Shown: piece by piece, positions 50,929-58,710 of the stretch
Layout of the letters: each line of letters opens with the position of its first letter
Numbering within the stretch: position 1 is the stretch's first letter
NCBI GenBank assembly: GCA_003150755.1
Contig: QAMT01000022.1
Span: 25,767-89,766, forward strand
Direction of reading: 5' to 3'
DNA from: Phascolarctobacterium sp.
GTDB taxonomy: Bacteria > Bacillota > Negativicutes > Acidaminococcales > Acidaminococcaceae
DNA length: 64,000 nt
Made by a program: the position numbers and the translations under genes
The notes under the pieces: model-generated
Told to the model about the DNA's origin: nothing
The model's database searches: none
Seen by the model: the letters and a program-made list of their open reading frames with translations, nothing else

Positions 50929-51927
50929 TTATTCTAATTCTACCGGTATGCTGTTGGTATACCGGTTTTCCTGTCTGTCCGTTAAATGTGCGTATTTACT
51001 GCTCATGTTGATGTTGCTGTGCCGCAGCGTTTCCTGGATTTGTTTTAAATCTTTAGTTTCCTTATAAAGAAGCGTTGCGCAGGTATGCCGGAGCATGTGC
51101 CCGGCTTGCCCTTTTTCTTTCAGCTCGGCTGCCTTCAACCACTTATTCACCGCATCACGCACGGCCTGCCTTATTATACGGTGCCCATACATATTATTTG
51201 AGGTAGAGGTAAATACTGGCGTCAGCCCGTCCTCATAATTTTGCTTCTTATTAGCCTTTATCCGGAAGCGGTCTTTGCTTTCAAGATAACGCATCAGCAA
51301 AGCAAAAGTATCCGGGCGCGGGTAAATCATGGAGTTCTTACCTTTGCCATGAATAAGGATAGTCTGCTGCTCAACATTTATATCTTCTTCATTCATACGG
51401 TGAATTTCAACGGTACGCAGCCCTTCTATTGCCATAAAGGCAATAATAACCTTATCGCGCAGCTCCTTTTCCGTATCAGAAGGTATGGAATGAAAAAGGT
51501 ATTCCAGCTTGCCGGCCGTAAGATAAGGAATATTTACAAGTGCCGCATCCGGATCACGCGGCGCTTTGACATCTTCAGCCGGGTTTTCACTTATGATATG
51601 AAATTTTTGGGCAAGGTGATAAAATTTGCGTATTGCTGTAAGTTTGGCAGATATGGTAACAGCTTTCTGATTTTCCTGCACCAAAAAATCACGGTACAAT
51701 ATAATATGCTGCTCCTGAACGCGCAGAGGTTTAAAATCGTTATCCTTGCACCAGGAAAGAAATTTTCTGATACGCCCATAATAATTTTTAGTTGTATCAT
51801 CTGAAGGCTTACCGCCGGCAATATATTTTTTCAAAACGTCCTCATAGTTATCTAAAAAAATTTCTTCGACGTCGGCGTAAGTATATTTTGCAATTTTTGA
51901 TTTGTCAGTAATAAAATCCGGCATCAT
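50929..51927 (-). CDS. tyrosine recombinase (XerC/D-like integrase)
   Basis: A 332-residue site-specific recombinase. The N-terminal SAM-like domain (20-115) reads DDTTKNYYGRIRKFLSWCKD. Catalytic residues are Arg171 (EGLRTVEIHRM), Lys near 195 (IHGKGKNSM), His277 and Arg280 (GHMLRHTCATLL), His303 (LRHSNINMSS) and the nucleophile Tyr312 (KYAHL). All are intact. It could be the integrase of the conjugative element or a recombinase acting on the CDI cassette array that begins 125 bases to its right. No excisionase gene is seen beside it. GGAG precedes ATG 51927. Confidence 0.92.
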   Translation of the reverse strand: MMPDFITDKSKIAKYTYADVEEIFLDNYEDVLKKYIAGGKPSDDTTKNYYGRIRKFLSWCKDNDFKPLRVQEQHIILYRDFLVQENQKAVTISAKLTAIRKFYHLAQKFHIISENPAEDVKAPRDPDAALVNIPYLTAGKLEYLFHSIPSDTEKELRDKVIIAFMAIEGLRTVEIHRMNEEDINVEQQTILIHGKGKNSMIYPRPDTFALLMRYLESKDRFRIKANKKQNYEDGLTPVFTSTSNNMYGHRIIRQAVRDAVNKWLKAAELKEKGQAGHMLRHTCATLLYKETKDLKQIQETLRHSNINMSSKYAHLTDRQENRYTNSIPVELE

Positions 51928-52029
51928 AACTAAGACTCCATAATCATTAAAATTTAGCTTTTACAAAACTGTATTTTTTGTACGTTTTAACTATGTATAT
52001 TTTATATTATACATAGTTAAATGTCAAAA

Positions 52030-52058
52030 AATAAAAGGCTGTTTTACAGCCTTTTATT
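52030..52058 (-). terminator. terminator at the 3' end of the CDI cassette array
   Basis: AATAAAAGGCTG-TTTTA-CAGCCTTTTATT, a 12-bp perfect palindrome that overlaps the stop codon of the last immunity-type gene. Half of the same hairpin (GTTTTACAGCCTTTTATT on the plus strand) is found at the upstream edge of cassettes C and A (56005-56022 and 61633-61650). Confidence 0.85.
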
Positions 52059-52518
52059 CATCAAAGTAATATCCGTTCAACTGCCACATATCCCCTTCAA
52101 TTTTTTTTAAATTCAAACTTATACTATATTCTCCAAAATCTTTCTTTAATTCAATATCATCATTTTTAACAAATTGCCATTGTTTTACTTCTGCCTGTCT
52201 TTGATAATAATCTTCTACTTTTTTTACATCGTTACCATAATCAAATTTTAACATCAAATTTGTATGTTCTAAATCATTCTGTGTTTTTTTATTAATTTCA
52301 AATTCGACAGCTTTATCTGGCTGTAAAATTTCAAACTCTTTCATAGATGTCAAAATTCTACCGGTTACTATTTTATTTTCATGTTTATCATAATAAAAGT
52401 TTGGAAGCCAATTCCCTTGTAAAACTCTACATATACCATAAGTTACACCTATTATCCATATTAGCATACCCCAAAAATTCTTATCTTTTATATTATTTTT
52501 TATATCCAATACATTCAC
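52054..52518 (-). CDS. membrane-anchored protein, possible immunity protein of cassette C
   Basis: A 154-residue protein with one N-terminal membrane segment (FWGMLIWIIGVTYGICRVL) and a soluble remainder that ends KIEGDMWQLNGYYFDE. It overlaps the preceding immunity-type gene by 26 bases and shares AT-rich, immunity-like codon use. No family recognised. A second immunity or accessory protein at the end of a CDI cassette is common. The start ATG 52518 is close to GGGGTGA. Confidence 0.6.
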   Translation of the reverse strand: MNVLDIKNNIKDKNFWGMLIWIIGVTYGICRVLQGNWLPNFYYDKHENKIVTGRILTSMKEFEILQPDKAVEFEINKKTQNDLEHTNLMLKFDYGNDVKKVEDYYQRQAEVKQWQFVKNDDIELKKDFGEYSISLNLKKIEGDMWQLNGYYFDE

Positions 52519-52873
52519 CCCAATCGTTACTTTCTAAAGAATCAGACAGCCAATAATATAAATCATCTTTTTGGAAATAATATATATTAGAAATATCGCT
52601 TCTATCTATTTTTTCTAATTTCCACCCTTTATTTATTAATTGCTTTTTTGAATAATCAATATTTTTCTTATCATTTTGTAAATCACTCCATATTACAAAA
52701 CTACCATCTCCCAATCTAAAAGTGTTTGCAGTATTAATAGTATCAATAGGCACAGGTATAGATAAGTATTCTTGTACTATTTTTAAATCAGAATTTTTTT
52801 GCATATCCGTTCCAACAAACTGAAAATAGATAATTATTATAATTGTTATTAAATATATTATATATTTAAACAT
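52493..52873 (-). CDS. candidate immunity protein of CDI cassette C
   Basis: A 126-residue protein with an N-terminal membrane segment (YIIYLITIIIIIYFQFVG) and a soluble domain with FRLGDGSFVIWSDLQNDKK and YYFQKDDLYYWLSDSL. It starts 29 bases after the cassette C toxin stop, with AAGGTGA, the position of CdiI genes. Its AT content is well above that of the toxin's N-terminal part, as is usual for immunity genes. The family is not recognised; assignment rests on position. Confidence 0.7.
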   Translation of the reverse strand: MFKYIIYLITIIIIIYFQFVGTDMQKNSDLKIVQEYLSIPVPIDTINTANTFRLGDGSFVIWSDLQNDKKNIDYSKKQLINKGWKLEKIDRSDISNIYYFQKDDLYYWLSDSLESNDWGECIGYKK

Positions 52874-52902
52874 AGTATCACCTTCTTATATACATTTTTA
52901 TA

Positions 52903-55671
52903 TTATTCAATCGGGTCAATGTATGTTACAGAAATATTAATTGAAGCAGTATCAGTAGTTATACCTGAACCAAGTCTCTCACCATCTGAAGTGGAAAATT
53001 GAATTTTACCAGCATTAACACTTACAGAACCATTGAGCCCAGATATAGCGTTTTTTAATATTATTTTAGGATTACTATGTTCACTAAAATTAACATCAGC
53101 TAAATCTTTTGTTATTTCAAAACTAACAGCATCTAAAATTTTATTTATAGATATTCCCTTACTGTTTAAATTTGCTCCCAAAGACCCACCTGAAATCTTA
53201 TAAACATTCCCATATTTATCCATCGCATATCCTAATGTAACATTAGTTCCAATAATTCCATTTTTCCATAACTCTCCTCCTACTGTAATACTTCTAAATT
53301 CATTATCAGCCCAACTACTCGTGTCAAAAATATTTCTTGCAACTCTGGCGACAACATTATCTACTGCATAAGATGGACTTGCTACTCTTATAAACACTTT
53401 TGTTTTATCCATAACTAATTCAAAAGCTTCACCAGTAGTCATATCATATTCATATCCGTTTACATTTCCATCCCGCACGAATACAACATTACCATTTTCA
53501 TCAAAATCATATATAGCTTCATATTTGCTCCATGATTTTTCTGTTTCCATTGCTTTTTGCTCATCGCTAATCTTCTTATACTTAGCAAATATTGCTTTAA
53601 TTTCTTCTTCGTCTCCATTTGCGGCAGCAACTTCTTCCCACATATTTTCAAACTGTTCTTTGTTTAAATAATTATATTTCATGCCACTGGCTGCAATACT
53701 TGCCCCGCTTTGTGCATTTCCTCCTGCTACTTCAGATACAACCGAACCAACAGCCGCGCTAAGCCATTGTGCCATAGCCGGGTCTCCTTTTGCTATTTCC
53801 ATAATTTTATCACTTGCCAGTTTATTAACAGCACCAGCACTTGCCCCGGCAAGGAAGTCACCATTAGTCAGTTCTGCCATAATACCACCAACAAGGGCAT
53901 GGTAAGCTGCTTTTTGTTCGTCTGTGCCTTCCATAAAGTGAATCTGGTTATATGCCAGCTCGCCAAACAGTCCTGCCAGTTCCTGGCGTTCTTCGATACT
54001 GTCCTTATCAAAAATTTCACCGAGTTTGTTAAGGGCATTCTGCGTATCGCGGTTCAGGCCTGCAAGGTCTTGTTTCTGGTTTTCTTTATCGCGGATTTCA
54101 ATTTCGCCTTCAGAAACCGTTGCCTTGGTTGTGCTTTCGGCTTCATCTTCAGCAGGCATGCCAATATTAGGCGTTATGCCTTTTTCGTTATAATCTGCGC
54201 CGTTATCAATATTTATGTTCACGCCGGTACTGCCTGCTTCGTATTCAGCTTCGTTCTTAATATCTTCATAGGTAAGCGTGCCGGTGGAAAGTTTATTATC
54301 TTCTGTGTTATCACCGGAAATAATGCCGCCTTTAAGGTCGGTATTATCTTCAACGTAAATATCAAAACCTTCGTCACCTGCATAAATACCGCTCTGGTCA
54401 GTAACGCTTGCATAATCGCTGTCGATATTGCCTTCGGTATAACCGCCGGTAATGCCCACTTTGCCCGTGCCGAAGTCATAATCCAACCCTAAGCTGCCGG
54501 ATTTAGATTCTTCGTTATAGCTGTTGCTGTCCTGCTTGCTTTCAATATTGAGGTCTCCGCCTACATTGCCGGTAACTTTTTCACCGGAAAGTTTACCGCC
54601 AACAATATTGGTATCCTCACCGCTGGTAAAGTCAAGCTCTTTATTGGCCGTTACAGTACTTTCGTTATAGTTTGTGCTGTTGGCGTCAATATCTTCTTCG
54701 CCTTTGCTGTAACCGGCATTTACACCAAGCAGCCCGCCCGTTCCAACGGATACGCCAATATTTGCGCTGCTGCTTTCGCTGTCCTGCTCAGTAACGTTAC
54801 TATCTTTAGATGCCGTTACATTAAGGTCTTTGGCAGCATTTAAGGTTACGTTTTCACCTTCTACGTTACTGCCTTTGATATTAATATCTTCTTCGGTCGA
54901 AGTAATCGTAACATCACCTTCGGCTTTAATATTGCTGCCCTGGTTGACAATAGTTGTGCTGTCGCTTTTACTTTCGCTGTGCTGCGTGCCAAAACCAATG
55001 TTAATATTCCAGTTATTAGGATTGGTATATTCTTCATTTTTAGCTTTTGCAAGGTCAGCAGCGTTTTCAGCTTTAATACTTTCAATAAGTTCTCCACCGT
55101 GCATATCTTTAGTAAAATCATAAGCTTTTTGTGCTTCATCAACGGCATGGAGATTATCATAAATATCCATTGCTTCCTGTCCGGCTTTTACGCCATAGAG
55201 AGCTGAAAGCCTGTTATCTTCTACCTGGTTAGCCCTTTCAATCGGCGCTATAACATCCTGCACTGCTTCAACCGCTGTACCACCAACGGATATAGTCAGG
55301 CCGCTGCGTTTATACTCGTGTTCTTCGTGGGCGTTGTAAACATTTTCGCTGCTTTCAATATTTACGTTTTTACCGGTAATGTTAATATCTTGGCCGGCAA
55401 TTACTTCGCTGCCGGTTATATTAGCATCATCTTTGGCTTCAAGGTTTACGCTGCCGTCAATGCTGCCAACGGTAGAGCCGACGTTTTCAACATTCTTGTT
55501 GGCGTATTCGTCACGCTGCTTTTCGCTGCCGATGGTAATACCAAAGCCGCCTCCGGCAAAAATGCCGCTCTTTTTAACCTTCTTAATATATTCACTCTCG
55601 CTGGTCTGTGCCTGTGTGCCTATATTAAGTTCGCCACCGGTTTTAATATTTACATCATCATCCGCTACCAC
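52903..55671 (-). CDS. orphan CdiA-type toxin cassette C (hemagglutinin repeats, pre-toxin, toxin)
   Basis: The open frame runs from 56007 to 52903, but the first usable start is GTG 55671, in mid repeat, giving 922 residues. There is no signal peptide or TPS domain. Residues 1-400 are FHA-2-type hemagglutinin repeats (VEGENVTLNAAKDLNVTASK, GSNIKAEGDVTITSTEED). About 560-660 is a pre-toxin region containing AGLNRDTQNALNKLGEIFDK, GELAYN, and GDPAMAQWLSAAVGSVVSEV ending GASIAASGMKYN. The last 260 residues are unique and are the toxin candidate; they have no motif I know. As built it cannot be exported by itself, so it is a silent C-terminal cassette awaiting recombination with a full cdiA. Strongly similar to cassettes A and B up to the pre-toxin. 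Confidence 0.82.
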   Translation of the reverse strand: MVADDDVNIKTGGELNIGTQAQTSESEYIKKVKKSGIFAGGGFGITIGSEKQRDEYANKNVENVGSTVGSIDGSVNLEAKDDANITGSEVIAGQDINITGKNVNIESSENVYNAHEEHEYKRSGLTISVGGTAVEAVQDVIAPIERANQVEDNRLSALYGVKAGQEAMDIYDNLHAVDEAQKAYDFTKDMHGGELIESIKAENAADLAKAKNEEYTNPNNWNINIGFGTQHSESKSDSTTIVNQGSNIKAEGDVTITSTEEDINIKGSNVEGENVTLNAAKDLNVTASKDSNVTEQDSESSSANIGVSVGTGGLLGVNAGYSKGEEDIDANSTNYNESTVTANKELDFTSGEDTNIVGGKLSGEKVTGNVGGDLNIESKQDSNSYNEESKSGSLGLDYDFGTGKVGITGGYTEGNIDSDYASVTDQSGIYAGDEGFDIYVEDNTDLKGGIISGDNTEDNKLSTGTLTYEDIKNEAEYEAGSTGVNINIDNGADYNEKGITPNIGMPAEDEAESTTKATVSEGEIEIRDKENQKQDLAGLNRDTQNALNKLGEIFDKDSIEERQELAGLFGELAYNQIHFMEGTDEQKAAYHALVGGIMAELTNGDFLAGASAGAVNKLASDKIMEIAKGDPAMAQWLSAAVGSVVSEVAGGNAQSGASIAASGMKYNYLNKEQFENMWEEVAAANGDEEEIKAIFAKYKKISDEQKAMETEKSWSKYEAIYDFDENGNVVFVRDGNVNGYEYDMTTGEAFELVMDKTKVFIRVASPSYAVDNVVARVARNIFDTSSWADNEFRSITVGGELWKNGIIGTNVTLGYAMDKYGNVYKISGGSLGANLNSKGISINKILDAVSFEITKDLADVNFSEHSNPKIILKNAISGLNGSVSVNAGKIQFSTSDGERLGSGITTDTASINISVTYIDPIE

Positions 55672-55998
55672 CGTACTTGCAGTAATGTTGGTATCAGCAC
55701 CGCTGGTTACATCTACGCTGCCGCCGGAAATATTGGAACCGACTACGGCGTCAAGGTTGCTGTAATCGTAAACATCAGTAGATTTGCTGCTGAAAATACC
55801 GGAAGATTCTTCGTGTTTTTCATGCAGGCGTTCATGGTATTCATCTTCGGCAGTAATATTTACTTCGTTACCGGCATTAAGGGAAATTTTGCCTTCTTCG
55901 CTTGTAATATTGCTGCCTTTAATATTAATGTTATTTTCTCCGTTAAGGCCAATATCCCCTTTACCGGTAATATTTGTGCCTACTACCGTTTCGTCAAC

Positions 55999-56028
55999 TT
56001 TGCGGTTTTACAGCCTTTTATTTTAAAG
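55999..56028 (-). other. cassette junction with half-terminator (B/C)
   Basis: On the minus strand AATAAAAGGCTGTAAAAC is followed directly by CGCAAAGTTGAC, the first coding bases of cassette C. The first part equals one half of the complete terminator hairpin at 52030-52058, interrupted at its loop. The TAA of the half-hairpin is in frame and closes the cassette frame upstream. Confidence 0.7.
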
Positions 56029-56126
56029 ATATAACGATACAAAAAACAAAACATAAATTACTAAATATATAAAATTTCATACTAATGAAAAAAGAAAATT
56101 TTAAAATATAATCTGTAATAGATTAT

Positions 56127-56711
56127 TTATAATGTTGTAACATCATTAAATAAACAATCAAATACTGTAACTTCTCCAACTGGTTTTAATTCTGTCTCTA
56201 TATTTGGTACAATGATTTGAGCAATATGCTTATCGAGTTTTTTATAATTATATTTTATAAATAATTTCTCAATTATATTTTCTATAAATGAGTTTTGCTC
56301 TTTTGTATTAAAATAGTAATCTCCATTTTTTATAGTAGTATTTAGATATAGTATATAATAAAAATTACTTATTAAACTTACATATATTATTATTTCATTT
56401 TTATTGTTATGTACTGCTTTTAATAGTTCAATATCATCATCCATATATTCTATATCTTGATTTAATAATATTTTTAATTCTATATCATTGTAAAGTTCAA
56501 AGTTACTCCAATCTTTTATTGAATTATGTTTTAATCTAATTTTCAATTCATTAAGCAAAATATTATTAAACCCACTGTCCTTTTTTAATTTAACAGTATT
56601 AAGATAATTAATAAATTCTTGGGAATTAAAATATTCATTACATCCCCAAACTACATTTTGAGGGAAGTATTTATAAATAATATTTATTATTTCTAATTTC
56701 ATATTTTTCAT
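56127..56711 (-). CDS. candidate immunity protein of cassette B
   Basis: A 194-residue, AT-rich-coded soluble protein beginning MKNMKLEIINIIYKYFPQNV and ending GEVTVFDCLFNDVTTL. No signal peptide or membrane segment, so it would protect in the cytoplasm. Its ATG overlaps the toxin B stop (ATGA), the classical CdiA-CT/CdiI coupling. An identical copy is at 61755-62339. The family is not recognised. Confidence 0.75.
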   Translation of the reverse strand: MKNMKLEIINIIYKYFPQNVVWGCNEYFNSQEFINYLNTVKLKKDSGFNNILLNELKIRLKHNSIKDWSNFELYNDIELKILLNQDIEYMDDDIELLKAVHNNKNEIIIYVSLISNFYYILYLNTTIKNGDYYFNTKEQNSFIENIIEKLFIKYNYKKLDKHIAQIIVPNIETELKPVGEVTVFDCLFNDVTTL

Positions 56712-57754
56712 TTCCTGTTATCCTCTTTATCAAATCTCTTATCTCCTAATAACTTTTTAGCTTTTTGTGCAGTTTTATCGCCACTTTTAGCTGCTTTATC
56801 TATTTCACCTAATGTTTTATCAATCCATTGTTTAGGAAATTCTCTATTAATAGCACCTTTTTTATTTTTAGCAATCCAATCTTGTGCAACAACATCTTGA
56901 TTTGAATATATGATATTATCAATCGGCAAAGGTTCACCCTTAATCCAGTAAATGAAACTTTCCCACCCATTACCAATATATTCCATCGTTTCTTTTCCTG
57001 TATTAACAGCCCAATTACCAAATTCATCACAAGTAGCCACTATTTTACCAGTTGCATCTTTCAAAATCTTTTGTCCATTTTCAGTTGATAAAAATACACA
57101 CCCACCTAATCCAGCAGCAGCAATTAAAGACTCTACTGCTGAAGGAACTGCAATTACAAATACTGCATTATTTTTTGTTCCACTTGCAGCTGAAGATGCA
57201 CCACTTTGATAATTACCAGTTATAATTTCAGAAGCCGCACCACCTAAAATTGCACTAATAAACTGTTGTGTAGCTGGATCAGTAGAAGATTTTTTGATTA
57301 AATCCATTATTGCTTCGTTAAATCCACTACCTGTTGCTCCACTTAAAAAATCTCCCGAAGCAATTTCAGACATAATGCCACCAGTAATCGCATGCAGTAA
57401 AATTTTATTTTTGCCGCCATCTTTCCATGAATTAATTTCTGTATTTAAAGAATTAATTCTTTCTATATCTCCCGTTTTTTCAGCTTCAATAAGTTCAAGC
57501 GTCAATTCAATTTCTTTATTTTCAGCTAATTTATGTATTTCATTATAAGCAAGCTCTCCAAACAGCCCTGCCAGCTCCTGCCGTTCTTCAATGCTGTCCT
57601 TATCAAAAATCTCACCCAGTTTGTTAAGAGCATTCTGCGTATCACGATTCAGGCCCGCAAGGTCTTGTTTCTGGTTTTCTTTATCGCGGATTTCAATTTC
57701 TCCTTCAGATACTGTTGCCTTGGTTGTGCTTTCGGCTTCATCTTCGGCAGGCAT
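56708..57754 (-). CDS. orphan CdiA-CT toxin cassette B
   Basis: The open frame runs from 58276, but no start codon is found before ATG 57754, so only 348 residues could be made. Upstream of that ATG the frame encodes hemagglutinin repeats and joins cassette homology at NESTVTADKELDFTSGED. The pre-toxin has AGLNRDTQNALNKLGEIFDK, GELAYN, GGIMSEIASGDFLSGATGSG and GASSAASGTKNN. An extra charged helical insertion follows GELAYN. The unique C-terminal part has a hydrophobic helix (FVIAVPSAVESLIAAAGLGG) and ends in a basic domain with INREFPKQWIDKTLGEIDKA and KLLGDKRFDKED, the likely toxic domain, cytoplasmic by its soluble immunity protein. Identical copy at 62336-63382. Confidence 0.78.
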   Translation of the reverse strand: MPAEDEAESTTKATVSEGEIEIRDKENQKQDLAGLNRDTQNALNKLGEIFDKDSIEERQELAGLFGELAYNEIHKLAENKEIELTLELIEAEKTGDIERINSLNTEINSWKDGGKNKILLHAITGGIMSEIASGDFLSGATGSGFNEAIMDLIKKSSTDPATQQFISAILGGAASEIITGNYQSGASSAASGTKNNAVFVIAVPSAVESLIAAAGLGGCVFLSTENGQKILKDATGKIVATCDEFGNWAVNTGKETMEYIGNGWESFIYWIKGEPLPIDNIIYSNQDVVAQDWIAKNKKGAINREFPKQWIDKTLGEIDKAAKSGDKTAQKAKKLLGDKRFDKEDNRK

Positions 57755-58311
57755 ACCAATATTAGGCGTTAAGCCTTTTTCGTTATAATCTGCGCCGTTA
57801 TCAATATTTACGTTTACGCCGGTACTGCCTGCTTCGTATTCCGCTTTGTTCTTAATATCTTCATAAGTCAGCGTACCGGTAGAAAGTTTATTTTCTTCAC
57901 TGTTATCACCGGAGATAATACCACCTTTAAGGTCAGTGTTATCCTCAACGTAAATATCAAAGCCTTCGTCACCAGCATAAATACCGCTCTGGTCGGTAAC
58001 ACTTGCATAATCGCTGTCGATATTGCCTTCACTGTAACCGCCGGTTATGCCTACTTTGCCCGTGCCGAAGTCATACTCCAGCCCTAAGCTGCCGGATTTA
58101 GTTTCTTCGTTATAGCTGTTACTATCCTGCTTGCTTTCAATGTTAAGGTCTCCGCCTACGTTGCCGGTAACTTTTTCACCGGTAAGTTTACCGCCAACAA
58201 TATTGGTATCCTCACCGCTAGTAAAATCAAGTTCTTTATCAGCTGTAACTGTACTTTCGTTACAGTTTGTGTTTTGTTATCAACTTCTTATTGAACTTAC
58301 AATAATTAATT

Positions 58312-58698
58312 TTAAAAATAGTATAAAAATATTAATATTAATATACAAAAAACCATAATAATAATGTCTTTTTGTTCTTTATTTCTTTTTTCTTTATTTT
58401 TAATAACTTTTATATTCTGCCAAAGAGTTTTACAAAAACAACCCATCATTAATAACATTATGACTTTAGAAATTTCTTTAGTTTTAAAAACAGTATTCAA
58501 AATATTTATACTAAAAAAATCTATCAACGATATCAACCATAAAATTAAAAGTAAATATGTAATTTTGCCCCATAAAGATATACTTTTATATTTTGCTCTA
58601 TTTTTAAAACCATAATATAAATTAATAATTAGCAGAGCTACTGCATATAAACAATATTCTTGTTTACTAATTTCTCCTATAATTTGTTTTATTAACAT
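58312..58698 (-). CDS. candidate membrane immunity protein of cassette A
   Basis: About 128 residues with four predicted membrane segments (EYCLYAVALLIINLYYGF, ITYLLLILWLISLIDFFSI, KVIMLLMMGCFC, IIMVFCILILIFLYYF). A multi-pass immunity protein usually guards against a pore-forming or membrane-targeting toxin. ATG 58698 follows AAGGTG; the in-frame GTG at 58707 is part of that site. Starts 12 bases after the toxin A stop. Very AT-rich. Only 35 bases separate its stop from the cassette B open frame. Confidence 0.72.
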   Translation of the reverse strand: MLIKQIIGEISKQEYCLYAVALLIINLYYGFKNRAKYKSISLWGKITYLLLILWLISLIDFFSINILNTVFKTKEISKVIMLLMMGCFCKTLWQNIKVIKNKEKRNKEQKDIIIMVFCILILIFLYYF

Positions 58699-58710
58699 AA
58701 TTAACACCTT

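Larger units (their letters stand above)
55727..58372. repeat. tandem duplication unit, left copy (period 5,628 bp)
   Basis: Every segment compared from about 55727 to 58372 matches 61355-64000 base for base at an offset of 5,628. It contains the 5' part of cassette C, the half-terminator junction, immunity B, toxin B and the end of immunity A. In the right copy the downstream neighbour is cassette A instead of C. The right copy runs off the window edge. Confidence 0.9.
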
